Numbered from the stretch's first letter, positions 23,066 through 36,391 are shown. The stretch: DNA of 64,000 bases from Coptis chinensis (GCA_015680905.1 CM027380.1:39858001-39922000), one strand, 5' to 3'. Numbers and translations: made by a program. The notes: generated from the sequence alone by a model not told the origin.

Positions 23066-24553
23066 TGATAAGAGCCCAAAACTGTAGTTTTAACCCTCAG
23101 AATGATCATACTTTTAGACCAATTATGTGAGTAATAATTAAGAGTTAACACCGATTCGTGTTTTTATGCATTTCAGGCTTCAAAGTCCATTATGTGCGAA
23201 AATGTGCCACTTTAGCGAGATAAAGGAGCAAAGGTCGGTTGCTAAGGAGTTCTGTGATTAAAGGCCAAGATTCAAGAAGACAAAGCCTTTCTAAAGCCCT
23301 ACAAAAGCTGAAAAGTCGGCCTTGGCGTAAACAAAGACTCAAAGTCAGCAGGACTTCCGAAGGCCGTATCTTTGGACTCAGACCTCGGAATGGGGCCTAC
23401 CTTATGTCAAAACGACCGGCTCGGAAAGAGATTTCCAATGGTCTAAGCCTTGACCCAATCAGAGTAGCAGAAGTTAACGAAAAGTCTATTGAAGCCAACT
23501 GCAGCTGAAGAGGCCTTTTTGGACCGAAAGAATTGGGTTTTGGGCATGATTCTCTAGCCCAAAACATGGCTCCAAGCCCATGCACAATTTTTGGATCTGA
23601 AAGTATAAAAACAAGAGTTTGACTCTTTGTTAATGGTAGCTAGTTAGACCTAAAACAATAGATAATTCTAGATCTAGTTTTTATTTAATTAAATTAAGTT
23701 TAGTTTATATTCAATTCTTGTTTTAGATTAAACTCTTAGAATCATCGTTCTTAATTAGTTTGATAAATAAAATAGATATTTGTCAATTTCGATTCTTGTC
23801 ATTTACAATTGTTAGATCTAATTTCATTTATTACTTGTTATTCAATTCTTAGTTATTAATTAGAATTTAATTATTGTTTAATTTAGACTAGTAAAATTCA
23901 ATTCTTTATATTATGTTTAGTTATAATTTAGTCGGAAATGATTGCGTCATGATTCTCGGCTAAACCTCCATTAAAGGGGGTTGAGAAGCCTTGATGAAAG
24001 CTTGATTCCGATTATCGTAGAGTCGTCGTAATTTCCCTTCCACTCTAGAAACGATTAGTTCACCATGAGAATGGGTGTAATCTTTCACATGCTAGTTATG
24101 AATTGGTAGAAATGCCATGTGTAATTAGGGATTAGGAGTAACCAGATTGTTCTCAGCGATTCAATTCAGATTACGATTAATTCGGATAGTAGGATTAAGT
24201 CGAGTTAAGGTGGAATCAATCCCCCCTCTAACTCCTTATCATAGAATCGATGTAGCATTCCCATAGTTGTTCTAATAGTCGACTAGTTGCATCTCGTGGG
24301 TAGTTGCATCATAGTCTAGTTGCCATTTCATAAATCTCTCATTAGACTTTAGAGTTAAGTTTACTTATACGTAGAGAACACAGTATGCGGAAGGACTAGG
24401 AGTGGAACGAATTTGTTACTCCACTCTATTTCGATAATATTGAGAGTAGAAAACTTTGATAAGCAATCTAGCATCGTAAATAGTTTTAGTTTACTTACGT
24501 TTTGAGTTTTATCGTTCATTTCGTAGGTAAACTATCATTTTTATGTTTTATCA
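23066..24553 (+). repeat. 3' LTR of element B
   Basis: 1,488 bp, partner of 1908-3397, ends TTATCA followed by TSD CCAAG. Contains the TATAAAA at 23604-23610. Confidence 0.94.
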
Positions 24554-24558
24554 CCAAG

Positions 24559-25106
24559 GCAAAACACGAGCGCCCCCCGCGCTGAAGCGCCTGGACCTTG
24601 AGGTTTTCCCTGAACGCTACCCGAGCCCTACCAAGGCTAAATTGGAGTGTGCCCTGCGCCCAAGCGCCTGGAACTTCAGCTCGAACCTGAGCTCTACCTG
24701 CGCCCTACTTAGGCCTATTCTAAACGCGACCTGTGCCCTCTGCTGAAACTGCCCGATTTCCACAGGTTTGTTTCAAATTCCCATTTCTTCATAGTTTTCA
24801 GTGTTTTAACTTGTTATACACACTGAGCACGCGTAAACAAGACGCTATTCATAAGCGAAGCAAGGAGGCATTCAGGTACTCTTTTCTTCCACACCTCGCA
24901 TCTCCTGTTAGAGGTTCATACTAGCATATCAGGATTGTTTGGAGTGTTGTTGTGTTTCATTAAGATTGGCTTAGCCTTGCATAAGATTAAGGTCAGGCCG
25001 AAGAAAAACGCCTAACGTAATCAACCGGCAACGTCAACAAACACACCTTTCTAGTATACAACTAACTACACCTCTAACTAATATACCACACACACCACCT
25101 GAAGTA
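24559..25106 (+). other. Leader of element A, second part
   Basis: Resumes A's leader after B. GC-rich words (AAGCGCCTGGA, CTGCGCCC and relatives) continue to about 24745. The stretch just before gag aligns with the leaders of B and D. Confidence 0.8.
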
Positions 25107-27453
25107 ATGGCTGAAGAAAGAGAGTCTCCTCTCTCTGACTTTTACAAAGCCTTGAACGTTAGCACTAAATCTTGCATCGTTCTATCAGACCCAGTGGGGG
25201 ATTTCCGAATCCTCCCAAATATATTTAATTTGTTACCCGTTTTTCATGGGTTAGACCATGAAAAGCCTTATCAGCACATGTGTAGGATTGACCAAGTCCT
25301 TACTACATTCCACCATCCTACGGTTGGTGCTGAACAAATTAAACTAAGGGTATTTCCCTTCACTTTAGCCGATAAGGCGGCGTCTTGGTTAACTGCCCAA
25401 GCGCCAAATTCTGTGGACTCATGGGCGAAACTTTTTTAACTATTTATAGAACATTTTTACCCATCACTGAAGACCGATGAAATGCTTTCCAAGATTCATT
25501 TCTTTCGACAGAATCCTTATGAATCATTTTCAGAGGCTTGGAATCGTTTCACCGATCTACTTATAGAGTGTCCACACCAAAACCTCGCAAAAGACACGCT
25601 AGTTCGTGCCTTTTTCAAGGGACTGTTACACCACCACAAGAAGGTGCTTGACATAATGAATGGGGGTCGTTTCCTAAGTAAGGGAGCCTCAGAGGCTTAT
25701 AAATTTTTAGAAGATCAAACTAAGCGTAATAATAACTTAGGGGGTAGTGACAATTTCTCTCGTTCCGCTAGTTCTTTTACAACAGTTAAAGCCGCCGGTA
25801 TGTTTGAGATAAAACCCGATCCGGAACTTAAAAATTTAATCAAATCTCTAACTAAAAAGGTAGAGGCTATTTCTGTTCAACAAATGTCTATCCCTGTCAT
25901 GAATGTCAACTCCAATCCATGTAATTTCTGTTTGAGTCCAGAGCATCTAGACTCCTATTGTCCTCTCGCCTATGAACAACAACAATCACAACAAAATAAT
26001 GTTTGCTCGATTAATAGTTTTCCTATTCCCAACGCCCCTTGGAGACAACATCCTAACTTCAGTTGGAGAAATAATCAACAAGTAACACCTCCAGGGTTTA
26101 ATAATTGAAATATTAGGCCAGCAAACAATTATAACCAAGGCCTACCACGACATGGTCAAGGACAAGGTCAGGGTAGTTATGATTATAGCAATCAATCTCA
26201 ACCACGACAAGGACAAGGTCAGGGTAATTATAATAATTATAACAATAATAATTATAATACTAATAGAGGTATCGTTCCGGTAAATAATAACTATCAAAAT
26301 CCACCCATTAATAATCAACGTGACATAGTTCCTATCACACAACCAGTAGTAAATACTACTCCACAACCGGATCATTTTGATACCTTTATGCAATCTCAAC
26401 AACAGATTTTACAAGACATCCAACTTTCCTTACAGCAATTAGCTCAAGAGAAAGTGCAACCCAAAGGTGTGTTTCCAAGTCAAGCGATAGCTAATCCTAA
26501 AACAACAAACACAGCCTTTGAGGTAAATTGTAATACTAGTACAGAAAATGAAAACGTAGGTGAGCTAAATGCCATCTCCACTCTCCGTTCTGGGAGAGTG
26601 GTTGCTAACAAAGTAACTATGCCTATAGTTACTCCACCAGTTGTCCCTACACCAGAGATTGTACTAGATACCGTAATAGAAACTGAAGAGCCTACCCCTG
26701 TAGAGGTACTAGTTAAACCACAACCTAAGAAACAGAAAGAAAAAGTTAGATATCCAGTTGATCCATACGCTAAATATAGAGAGAAACCACCGTTTCCCCA
26801 TAAATTAGTTATGTTAAATAGGGATACAAACTTCGACGAGATTAGGGAAGTTTTTAAAAATCTAACGATAAACTTACCTTTTCTAGACGCAATTAAAAAA
26901 TTATCTCACCATGCTAAGTTTCTCAAAGAGTTGTGCACTAAAAGGCATAAGACAAATATTCCTAAAGACGCCTTTTTAACTGAACAATTTCTAACTTTAA
27001 CGGAACACAATGGAATCGTTAAGTACAAAGGACCCCGGTCGCCCCATCTCTTGTCTAATGCACCTTAGGAGATTCCCACACGACGACCGCTTTACTAGAC
27101 CTGGGGGCGAGTATTAACTTACTCCCGTATTATCTATACAAACAAATAGGTTTACAAGAGATGCAACCTACTAAAATGACATTGCAATTAGCGGATCGAT
27201 CTATTAAATACCCTAAGGGTGTGGTTGAAAATGCGCTTGTTAAGGTCCAGGATTTCTACTATCCTGCTGATTTTGTTATCCTCGATACAGAAGTCGCTAA
27301 TGACTCTGTTCCGATCATCTTAGGGCGTCCCTTCTTAGCGACTGCCAACGCACTTATAAACTGCCGCGATGGTTCAATGTTCTTGTCTTTTGGCCATCTT
27401 TCGGTTGAGGTAAATGTTTTTAAAATGAAGAAACAGTTACCAGATTCATCTAT
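25107..27453 (+). pseudogene. Element A gag and protease
   Basis: Athila Gag followed by the aspartic protease of the polyprotein. Starts MAEERESPLSDFY. The capsid region and the knuckle CNFCLSPEHLDSYC (C-x2-C-x4-H-x4-C) are in one frame from 25107 to about 27030, apart from stops at 25437 (where D reads Gln, hence CAA to TAA) and 26106. A Gln/Gly/Asn-rich stretch (about 26140-26260) with GQGQG and NNYNN words follows the knuckle. A frameshift near 27030-27066 moves the protease to another frame: LLDLGAS, LADRSIKYPKGV and ILGRPFLATANALINCRDG are present. The frame reaches the insertion point of D at 27453 and resumes in register at 36397. Defective by nonsense, frameshift and insertion. Confidence 0.92.
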
Positions 27454-28559
27454 TGATAACTGTAAAAATAATAGAATCCTAATATTAATGTTAACAACAC
27501 TAATACATAATCCTACCGTTCTTACGTTTAAATCAATTCTTCTTACTCTCAAAACATATCATGCAATATAATGAGTAAGGATTCGTCCACTCTTAACTCT
27601 CAAAACTTAAACACATTCAACTAATCAAACCAAAAGGAACAATGGTGAGAGTAATGATTTGATGTGAAATTTCTATACTACCATTCCCAACACAAGAACA
27701 ATAATAAGAACAAGACATAATTAAATTAAACTGAAATTAAAACTAATTTAGAACTAAGATTGTGAATAACTAATTATGAATTTAAGACAACTAAATCCAA
27801 ATAAGAATTTAAGCAATAATCTAAATTGAAATGAAGAACTAATACTTTATTCTAAAAACTACATATGATTCTAAACTAACTAATTGAATGAATGTAAAAA
27901 ACTAGATCTAGATCTAAAAAGTAATCTAGATCTATATTTTTCTAACCCTAAACTCCATTAACATTAGCTTCCTAACCTAACTTCCATTAACAAAGAGTCA
28001 AGCTTTTGTTTTTATACTTTCAGATCCAAAAATCGTGCATGGGCTTGGAGCCATGTTTTGGGCCGGAAAATCGGGCCCAAAACCCAATTTCTTTAGTCCA
28101 AAATGGGCTCTTCAGCTATAGTTGGCTTTGACAGATGTTTCGTCCACTTCTGCTCCTCTGATTGGACCAAGGCTTGGACCATTGGAAAGCTCTTTTCAAG
28201 CCGGTCGTTTTGACATAAGCTAGGCCCAATTCCGAGGTCTGAGTTCAAAGATATGGTCTTCGAAGTTCTGCTGACTTTGTGCACTGTTTCTGCCCGCGTG
28301 GACTTTGACTTTTCAGCTTTTGACCGGGCTTTACAAAGGCTTTGTCTTCTTGAAAATTGGCCTTTAATCACAGAACTCCTTAACAACCGACCTTTGCTCC
28401 TTTATCTCGCTAAAGTGGCACATTTCTACACATAATGGACTTTGAAGCCTGAAATGCATAAAAACACGTAATCAATATTAACTCTTACTTATTATTCACA
28501 TAATTGGTCTAAAAGTACGATTGTTAAGGGGTTAAAACTACAGTTTTGGGCTCTTATCA
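27454..28559 (-). repeat. 3' LTR of element D
   Basis: Left on the plus strand. Reads TGATAAGAGCCC inward on the minus strand; the far end abuts TSD TCTAT. TATAAA on the minus strand at 28011-28016. Very similar to 35284-36391. Confidence 0.94.
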
Positions 28560-28574
28560 AACCACCCCCAAACA
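28560..28574 (-). other. Polypurine tract of element D
   Basis: Complement of AACCACCCCCAAACA; on the minus strand it reads TGTTTGGGGGTGGTT and abuts the 3' LTR, the same tract as in B. Confidence 0.85.
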
Positions 28575-28578
28575 GCAT

Positions 28579-28757
28579 TTTGCTTGTCCTCAAGCAAAGA
28601 TGAGAAATTAGAATAAGTGACCAAAAATGGAGTTCTATCTACTCTCGTTTCGCTGAGTGCGATTGCATTGACCATATGCAACAAGGCCTTAAACCACTAG
28701 GAATTCCCTAGTGGACAAGTTATAGCATCGTGAGAGTTTTCCAGTGAAGGTACTTAC
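28579..28757 (-). promoter_or_regulatory. Conserved hairpin cluster of element D
   Basis: Minus-strand equivalent of the cluster in B: P5 at 28579-28598 (perfect, AGGA loop on the minus strand), P4 at 28663-28681 (perfect), P3 at 28694-28714 (perfect), P1 at 28730-28757 (one mismatch). Confidence 0.62.
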
Positions 28758-31156
28758 AAACTTCATCTATACTACAACGACTAAGAAATAAAACTATTGT
28801 TTCCTTATTTATGTCTCAATTATCTATACATCTTACTAGCAATGAATACAGAATAATCATGTCGAAACCTAAGCTAATATATGCATAATAATCAATCATC
28901 TACGAATAAACATATATATACAATTTAGTAATGCTATGAAATGCAAGAATGAGTCCGTTTAAAACTTTGGAATAAGCGTCCTTAAGTAGGTTCTCACATA
29001 AAAGTCAAGACAAAAATCACTCTGATTTTTCCACTCAAGTTTTGCTACTCCAGTGTCAAGGGCATACTTTACCTTACAATCTCAATGACACACAAGGAAG
29101 CCGAAGTTGATCAAACACATCTGCCACTTACTATCCCACTAACCTATTCCTAATTGAGCTAGAGGTCTTTATTAGGTGTTGCGGGGATTAGGAGATGGTT
29201 TAAGAAGGAAGGAAATGGATATTCAAAAGGGACAAGTCTGAGATAATAGAGTCTTCATATTATGTAACTAGAAAAAACCTTGTTATTTACTTTTGCTTCT
29301 ACACTTTGTTTCCATCCTTAGCCATATATATATTTTTTTTTTCTTTTTCTTTGGCTTTTGACTCCTTTTATTCTATTTTTTTTGGAGTTTTTATTTTATT
29401 TCTATTTTTATTTTTCTTTTCTTTGGATGGAAACTTCTTTTCTTTATTTTCTTAAAGCAATTAACTAACTTTTGTTTACACAGGTTTTTCTCTTCTTCTT
29501 TCTTCCTTATTCTATTCTCAGACTTATCTAAATTGGGAAGGTTGAATTTTTTATTTTGTTTTGTTTTGTAACAGGGTAAAGGATTTGTGGTTTATGAAAG
29601 GGCTAATGAAAGGCTCGATTAGGGCTTACTAAGCGGAATGATAATTCATAGGTTTGAATTTCTGGCTATATCGATCCAAAGAGGGCCTAAATTCTCTCTT
29701 AGGACATGGTATAGTGGTCAAGCAAGTGGGCGTGTGATTTCTCTATTCGAATATACTTCTCCCTTGTGTCATTTCTCAAATGTTTCACTCATATAAGGCT
29801 TTAGGCTATATTCTCACAGATTTGTAGAATAAGTACTCTAGCCTAGATTTTAAACTTACTACCAAACAATCATAGATACTCATGTAATATATTTATAGAT
29901 AGATGCAAAGATTATTACCTACATATTAACCTAAGTTTCTAAAAACTATTCTAATGCAAAAAGCTACATTGAGACTTCTAGATTATTAAGAGCATAGAGA
30001 AAGAAACAATACCAATATTCCTAAGTGTATAACATAAACTTTTTATTTTTATTTTTATTTTTATTATTTTTAAGACAAATAATACGTAATATACAACCTA
30101 ATATGTGCTTCACATTTACATCGTGTTTCTATACCACCCCCAAACAATTTGGGAGAAGGGGGTTCATGAAACAATTCAATAGCACATTTAAATTATGTAA
30201 CTAACTAATTTTTATAATTTTTAACATTTTATAAATAAAAGTGCGTAATTTACATCCTAAAAGTGTCTAATTTTTGCAAATGTTTTATCCCACCCCAAAC
30301 AATCAACGCTTTGTCCTCAAAGTGTAAAGAGATAAGGAAAGAATTTACCATAGAAACGTGGCAAAAAAATTGGCAAAGACTGCACATAACTAAATATTGT
30401 AAAGATGATATGATAATATGAAGCACGATTAAACCGGTATGCGTACTTAACTAACACAAACTCTCTTTGAGTAAACATGACAGGCTTAGGGTGGCAACAT
30501 GATTTGAAATGAATACCAAAATCGCCACCCCAAACAAAATTGGAAAACTCTTTTTAAGTTTGAAAATTTTGTTTGGCCTATACTCCAGAAAGTTGGTATT
30601 GTACGAAAACTTGGGTCTTTTAAAGTCAGATTCCCTAAACTTAGTAATATATGTTTATGTTTTTATTTTATTTAGTTTTTATATGTTTGATTTTTAGAAA
30701 AACAAAACAAAATTACGATAAAGAAATAAAAATGAAACTCACTCCATAGAGAAGCACTACTCAATCCACGAGAAAAAGTGCAAGAGATAAATGCGTGAGT
30801 CACATGAAACGTAGACTAAGAATCCGACACTTACAACCACTCACTCCAAAAGGAGGGTCGGATTGCCTTAATGGTGCACTCCCATAACATAAGATTGGAA
30901 TAGAGTACACCGAAGAATAAAATGAGTCTTTTATAGTCAGATACTCGAGACTTTATCTAATATATATGTATTAAAATGCAGTTTACCATATATCAACAAT
31001 CAAAAAAGTTGTGGGTCTTTCCACAAATAATTAACATGGAATGCACCATCAAACAGAATTAAGCACCAAGATTTCCTATGACGTAGCTTAGTGGAATGAG
31101 AGCAAAGCCTTATAGATCTAAAACCTAATCGAGTATACAGTTTCTTCTTTGTCCTC
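28758..31156 (-). other. 3' noncoding region of element D
   Basis: About 2.4 kb without a supported gene. It aligns in reverse with the 3' region of A and B but lacks ORF3a and ORF3b. G-rich tracts on the minus strand occur near 30136-30142, 30290-30298 and 30524-30532; the second is preceded by an AGGA-loop hairpin (30309-30322). Confidence 0.75.
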
Positions 31157-31507
31157 CTACTGAAAGGGATGCCAAGTAAATGAACGTGAGAAAATTGATG
31201 GTTGTGGAAGATACGTAGGATGTGGATAATTTTGAGAAGGAAAAAATGGAAAAAATGGAAAAAATGAAAAAGTGTCAGGTGGCTTGTCCTTGGGTGTTAC
31301 TTCTTCACCAGTTGGTTTTAGATAGTTATGAAGCATAGGAGAAACGTGAAGGTCAAGTAGAAACTCAATGGTTCTTTGAAAAGGTAGAGGCGAGGAACAT
31401 TCCGTGATGGAAGGTGAATGAGTGACATGAGGATGTGAGGTGGGTGAATGGTGTTCAACTAGTGTTCTTAGGTCTATATCATCGAGGCCTTGAGATATGC
31501 AAGACAT
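31157..31507 (-). pseudogene. Element D pol-replacement tail
   Basis: 116-codon frame downstream of D protease, in the place of RT. The last third is Phe/Pro/Tyr-rich (FFPFFPFFPSQNYPHPTYLP) and matches the tail of B (16932-17090) in order and composition. No catalytic motif is visible. The linking sequence at 31508-31568 contains stops, so it is unclear whether the tail was read together with gag-protease. Sequence after it (near 31060) matches B downstream of its own tail. Confidence 0.6.
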
Positions 31508-31568
31508 TCCTCAATAGGTGGGTAAGAAGAATCACTTTGGGATAGAGGGCTTAAAAATTCTTCTTCCG

Positions 31569-33988
31569 TCATGGCGTCAAGAGATGAATGGATGTCAATA
31601 GGAGATAACTTCGTGAAGAGACAAAAGAAGGATTGCAAAAGAGTCGAAGGAAATCCTCCTTGATGTTATCTACGTCTAGGGAGTAGAAATTGTGATCCTT
31701 GTCTTCTTCCATAAGAGGGGTATCTACTAGTGTGGGGACTAAAGTGTCAGCCGCACTAATGTGAGGTACAAAACTCTCAATGGACTTCACTTCCCCTTCT
31801 ACAGGCAAACCTAGTTGTCCCTGTTTTTGTCTAAACATGTTAACTTCTACAGAAAGATTTCCAAAAGAAAGAGTCATTGAGCCATCCCGACAATTGATTT
31901 GGGCATTGGCGGTTGCCAAGAAAGGACGCCATAAGATGATGGGAATGGAATCATGAGCAACTTCTGTGTCAAGAATAACAAAGTCGGCTGGATAGTAAAA
32001 ATCCTAAACTTTAACGAGAATATTTTCAACTACACCCTTGGGATACTTAATAGAACGATCGGCTAACTGCAAAGTCATTTTGGTTGGTTGAAGTTTTGTT
32101 AGACCTAGTTGCTTATATAAATAAAAAGGGAGTAAGTTAACACTCGCCCCGAGGTCTAATAAAGTAGTTGTTATGAAGGTATCACCTAAGGTGCATTGTA
32201 CAGTAGGACGACCAGGGTCCTTGTACTTAACAATTCCATTATCTTCTCGGTGCACAACTCTTTTAGAAACGTAGCGTGTTCAGGTAGACTTTTTATAGCT
32301 TCTAGAAAAGGTAGGTTTATAGTCAAATTTTTAAACACTTCCCTAATCTCATCAAAATTCTCGTCCTTTTTAAACACAACTAGTCTTTGGGGATATGGTG
32401 CTTTATCGCTATTTTTAGCAGAAGGGATAAAAGTTTTATTAGTCTTTGCTTTATCTCTATCCGTTTTCCATCTAGGTGTCCATATTGGAACCTCTACAGG
32501 TGTAGGGTCTTCACTTTTTATTATTGGGTCTTGTAATGTTTTCCCTTTTGGTTGTGGTTTAACTAGTACTTCTACAGTTGTAGGGTCTTCAGTTTCTATT
32601 ATAATATTTGGTATGGTATCATTTTTAGTTTGCGGGTAATCTTTAGGCATAGTCACTTGGTTATCAACTACTCGCCCTGAACGAAGGGTAGTGACTGCCT
32701 GTAGGTCCCCTTAGTTTATATTACCATTACAGTAAATACTGTTTATTTCAAAGGGGGTGTTTGTTGACTAAGGATTAGGCACTGCTTGACTTGGAAACAC
32801 GCCGGTTTGGTTATTATTTTGGTTAGAAGACATGTCAATAACCTTTTGGCACAAAGACTGCATCATTTGCATCGTTTGTTTCATCATATTAGAGTTTTGA
32901 TCATGCTGATCTTTCATCAAGTTGGAGTTTTGTTGCATAATTTGATTTTGTTTCTCCAACAAGGTCACTACTACTTTGTCTGTAGATGGTTGTATTGGAA
33001 TTAAAGCTTGTTGAACGTTCATGTCTTGATGTTGATAGTTCTGGGTAATGGGTACTAAACCTCTATTCTGGTCACCTAAGTTCCCTTGTCCTTGATGTTG
33101 AGTTAACTGGTTGAAGTGTGATGGTTGTGGTGGTGTTTGTGCATAGACAAGAGGACAATAGAAGTCGGAATGCTCAAGACTACAACAGACATTACAACGA
33201 GTAGAGTTAATGTTCATGACTGGAGTGGGTTGTTGTTGAACAGAGATGACATCTACCTTTTTAGTGAGGGCATCGATAAGAGTTTTAAGCTCGGGATCAT
33301 ATTTAACCTCAAGAGAGAAGAAGGAGAAGAGCGGGAGGAATCGTTACCTCCCCAATTGTTTTTCTTCTTAGATTGATCTTCTAAGAATTTATAAGCCTCC
33401 AAGGCTCCTTTACTAAGAAAACTACCCCCAGTCATGATATCTAGAACCTCCTTATGATAATGTGAAAGCCCCTTGAAGAAAGCACGAACAAGCGTGTCTT
33501 TCGCAAGATTATGATGCGGGCATTCAATGAGAAGATCAGTGAAACGATTCCAGGCCTCTGAAAAGGATTCATGAGGATTCTAGCTGATCGAAGAAATGAA
33601 TCTTGTGAAGCATTTCATCTGTCTTCAGTGGTGGGTAAAACTGTTCCATGAACAATTGAAAAAGTTGAGCCCATGAGTCCACAGAGTTTGGCATTTGGGC
33701 AGTTAACCAAGACTCCGCCTTATCGGCTAAGGTGAAAGGGAATACCCTCAATTTAATTTGTTCCGCACCAACCGTAGGATGGTGGAATATTGTAAGGACT
33801 TGTTCAATCCTACGCATGTGCTGATAAGGTTTTTCATGGTCTAAACCATGAAAAACGGGTAACAAATTAAAAATATTTTGGGGGATTCGGAAATCCCCCA
33901 CTGGGTCTGCTAGAACGATGCAAGATTTGGGGTTATCGCTCAAGACTTTGTAGAAGTCAGAGAGAGGAGTCTCTCTTTCTTCAGCCAT
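31569..33988 (-). pseudogene. Element D gag and protease
   Basis: Read on the minus strand from 33988 (MAEERETPLSDFYKVL). The capsid N-terminal half is open to about 33580, then a frameshift; the next segment is in another frame to about 33330, and a third frame from 33217 carries the knuckle CNVCCSLEHSDFYC. The region after the knuckle is Gln/Asn/Met-rich (QNQIMQQNSNLMKDQH) instead of the Gln/Gly repeats of A and B. A further shift separates the linker (32656-32250) from the protease (32255-31569), which has LLDLGASVNLLP and the FLATANAQINCRDG-like end (the first part in a separate frame). The sequence after it, LVPTLVDTPLMEE, is shared with B but not A. Confidence 0.88.
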
Positions 33989-35263
33989 TATATCAGGTGG
34001 TGTGTGTGAAATTCTTAGATAGGCGTGTGGTATTTATGTCTACGAAAAACAAGCCTGATTATACTAGAATTAAAACTCCTCTGACAAAAGAAACGAGGAG
34101 TGGAAGGAAGGAATACCTTATTGCGTCCTTGCTTCGCTTATGAATAGCGTCTTGTTTACGCGTGTTCAGTGTATATAACAAGTTAGAACACTGAAAAACT
34201 TGAAAAATCGAAGTTCGAAACAAAAATGTGGAAATCCGGCTAAAATCAATTTCAGCGCCGGTCTTCGTGGTTTTGTGAATGTCCAGTGTTTGAGCGCTGG
34301 TCGCGCTCGGTTTGGGCACGGGTCGCGCTCATCTTCCAGTGTTTTGAGCACAGGTGCGCTTGCTTAGGGCGCGGGTCGCGCTCAGGAATTTCAGATGTCC
34401 AGTGTTTGAGCGCGGGTCGCGCTCGGTTTGGGCGCGGGCCGCGCTTCAGGGTGTTCGAGTTTTAGTCCTTTTATCGTACTCCAACAAATTTGAAATTTTT
34501 ACAGTAATTTGCTAAGACGTCTATCAAGTAGCCTGTAAATTTTTAGATCAATCGGAGCTATGAAAGTCCCTTGACTGCCTTGCAAAGTTTGCAAAACAGT
34601 TTTCGGACACAATATAAACAACCGAATGGTTAACCCATCAAAACAAAGCCAAAAATTTCCAAATTTTTACTGGAGACTCCTGACAGATCCTACTTGTTTC
34701 TGTAAAACTTTTAGAGCAATTGGAGTTCTACAACCTCCTCTTATCGGCTGGTGTTCCAGATATTAAGTGTTTGCAACACTACAGAAACACACTGGAAACA
34801 CTCTACTACTTAGGAGGTCAAAACAAATAAAAAACTCGTCAAATTTTTACTGCAAACTCTTGAATTAGGATAGATACTCCTGTAAAAATTATAGAATTTT
34901 TTGAACTCCCTAAGTAACTTTACTCATCTGTTTTTCAAGAACATAGGGTGTGAAAACTGAAATGCAGCACTGTAAAGATCGTATTTTTTTCACAAGGTAA
35001 ACCAACTTTGAAAAATCTGAAAATATTCCAGTAAATCAACAACACATTAAATATTATGTATGAAAATTTTCAGAATTTTCAAAAATTTAGAAATACCTTC
35101 ACTGCAGTGTTTTTCTCTGTGAATCCGCAGCCCCTATGCCTGAAACAGTGAACAGTTCTGAAAATTCAAGAAATAAGAATGAAAAAGTAAAAGGGTGGGT
35201 GGGTAGAGAATGGGAGATTGCCCCTTGGATTCAAGCAATTGAATTCTTGTCTAGAACGAGATT
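33989..35263 (-). other. Leader of element D
   Basis: About 1.3 kb between primer site and gag. From 34250 to 34450 it holds GC-rich inverted words such as GAGCGCG-GGT-CGCGCTC (34408-34424). From about 34480 to 35100 there are diverged repeats roughly 170 bp apart with AAATTTTTAC-(A/T)G at their core. Confidence 0.7.
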
Positions 35264-35281
35264 AAGATGGCAGCGGCGTCA
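35264..35281 (-). other. Primer binding site of element D
   Basis: On the minus strand TGACGCCGCTGCCATCTT, two bases after the LTR; one base (A for G) differs from the site in A and B. Confidence 0.8.
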
Positions 35282-35283
35282 TT

Positions 35284-36391
35284 TGATAACCATAAAAATA
35301 ATAGAATCCTAATATTAATGTTAACAACACTAATACGTAATCCTACCGTTCTTACGTTTAAATCAATTCTTCTTACTCTCAAAACATATCATGCAATATA
35401 ATGAGTAAGGATTCATCCACTTTTAACTCTCAAGACTTAAACAAATTCAACTAATCAAACCAAAAGGAACAATGGTGAGAGTAATGATTTGATGTGAAAT
35501 TTCTATACTACCATTCCCAACACAAGAACAATAATAAGAACAAGACATAATTAAATTAAACTGAAATTAAAACTAATTTAGAACTAAGATTGTGAATAAC
35601 TAATTATGAATTTAAGACAACTAAATCTAAATAAGAATTTAAGCAATAATCAAAATTGAAATGAAGAACTAATACTTTATTCTAAAAACTACATATGATT
35701 CTAAACTAACTAATTGAATGAATGTAAAAAACTAGATCTAGATCTAAACACTAATCTAGATCTATCTTTTTCTAACCCTAAACTCCATTAACATTAGCTT
35801 CCTAACCTAACTGCCATTAACAAAGAGTCAAGCTTTTGTTTTTATACTTTCAGATCCAAAAATCGTGCATGGGCTTGGAGCCATATTTTGGGCCGGAAAA
35901 TCGGGCCCAAAACCCAATTTCTTTAGTCCAAAATGGGCTCTTCAGCTGTAGTTAGCTTTGACAGATGTTTCGTCCACTTTTGCTCCTCTGATTGGGCCAA
36001 GGTTTGGACCATTGGAAAGCTCTTTTCGAGCCGGTCGTTTTGACATAAGGTAGGCCCAATTCTGAGGTCTGAGTCCAAAGATATGGTCTTCCGAGTTCTC
36101 ACGACTTTGTGCAATTTTTTTACGCCCGCGTGGACTTTGACTTTTCAGCTTTTGACCGGGCTTTACAAAGGCTTTGTCTTCTTGAAAACTATCCTTTAAT
36201 CACAGAACTCCTTAGCAACCGACCTTTGCTCCTTTATCTCGCTAAAGTGGCACATTTCTACACATAATGGACTTTGAAGCCTGAAATGCATAAAAACACG
36301 TAATCAATATTAACTCTTACTTATTATTCACATAATTGGTCTAAAAGTACGATTGTTAAGGGGTTAAAACTACAGTTTTGGGCTCTTATCA
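35284..36391 (-). repeat. 5' LTR of element D
   Basis: 1,108 bp, partner of 27454-28559, TSD TCTAT to its right. TATAAA on the minus strand at 35841-35846. Confidence 0.94.

Larger units (their letters stand above)
1908..24553 (+). mobile_element. Element B: Athila-type, non-autonomous, nested in A and hosting C
   Basis: LTRs 1908-3397 and 23066-24553, TSD CCAAG at 1903-1907 and 24554-24558. Without C it is about 12.6 kb. It carries gag and protease, then a short degenerate tail (16440-17261) and the two extra ORFs, but no RT, RNase H or integrase. The region after the tail (from about 17313) aligns with the region after integrase in A, so pol is missing as a block. D has the same tail in place of pol, which indicates an established non-autonomous subfamily and not a private deletion. 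Its frames are decayed. Confidence 0.94.
27454..36391 (-). mobile_element. Element D: Athila-type gag-protease element nested in A
   Basis: Inserted in reverse orientation between A's protease and RT; TSD TCTAT at 27449-27453 and 36392-36396. LTRs 27454-28559 (3') and 35284-36391 (5'), about 1.1 kb each. About 8.9 kb long. It encodes gag, protease and the same Phe/Pro-rich tail as B, but no RT, RNase H, integrase, ORF3a or ORF3b. Its length with TSD is a multiple of three, so its removal leaves A's pol in frame. It is non-autonomous; its gag has several frameshifts. Confidence 0.95.
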
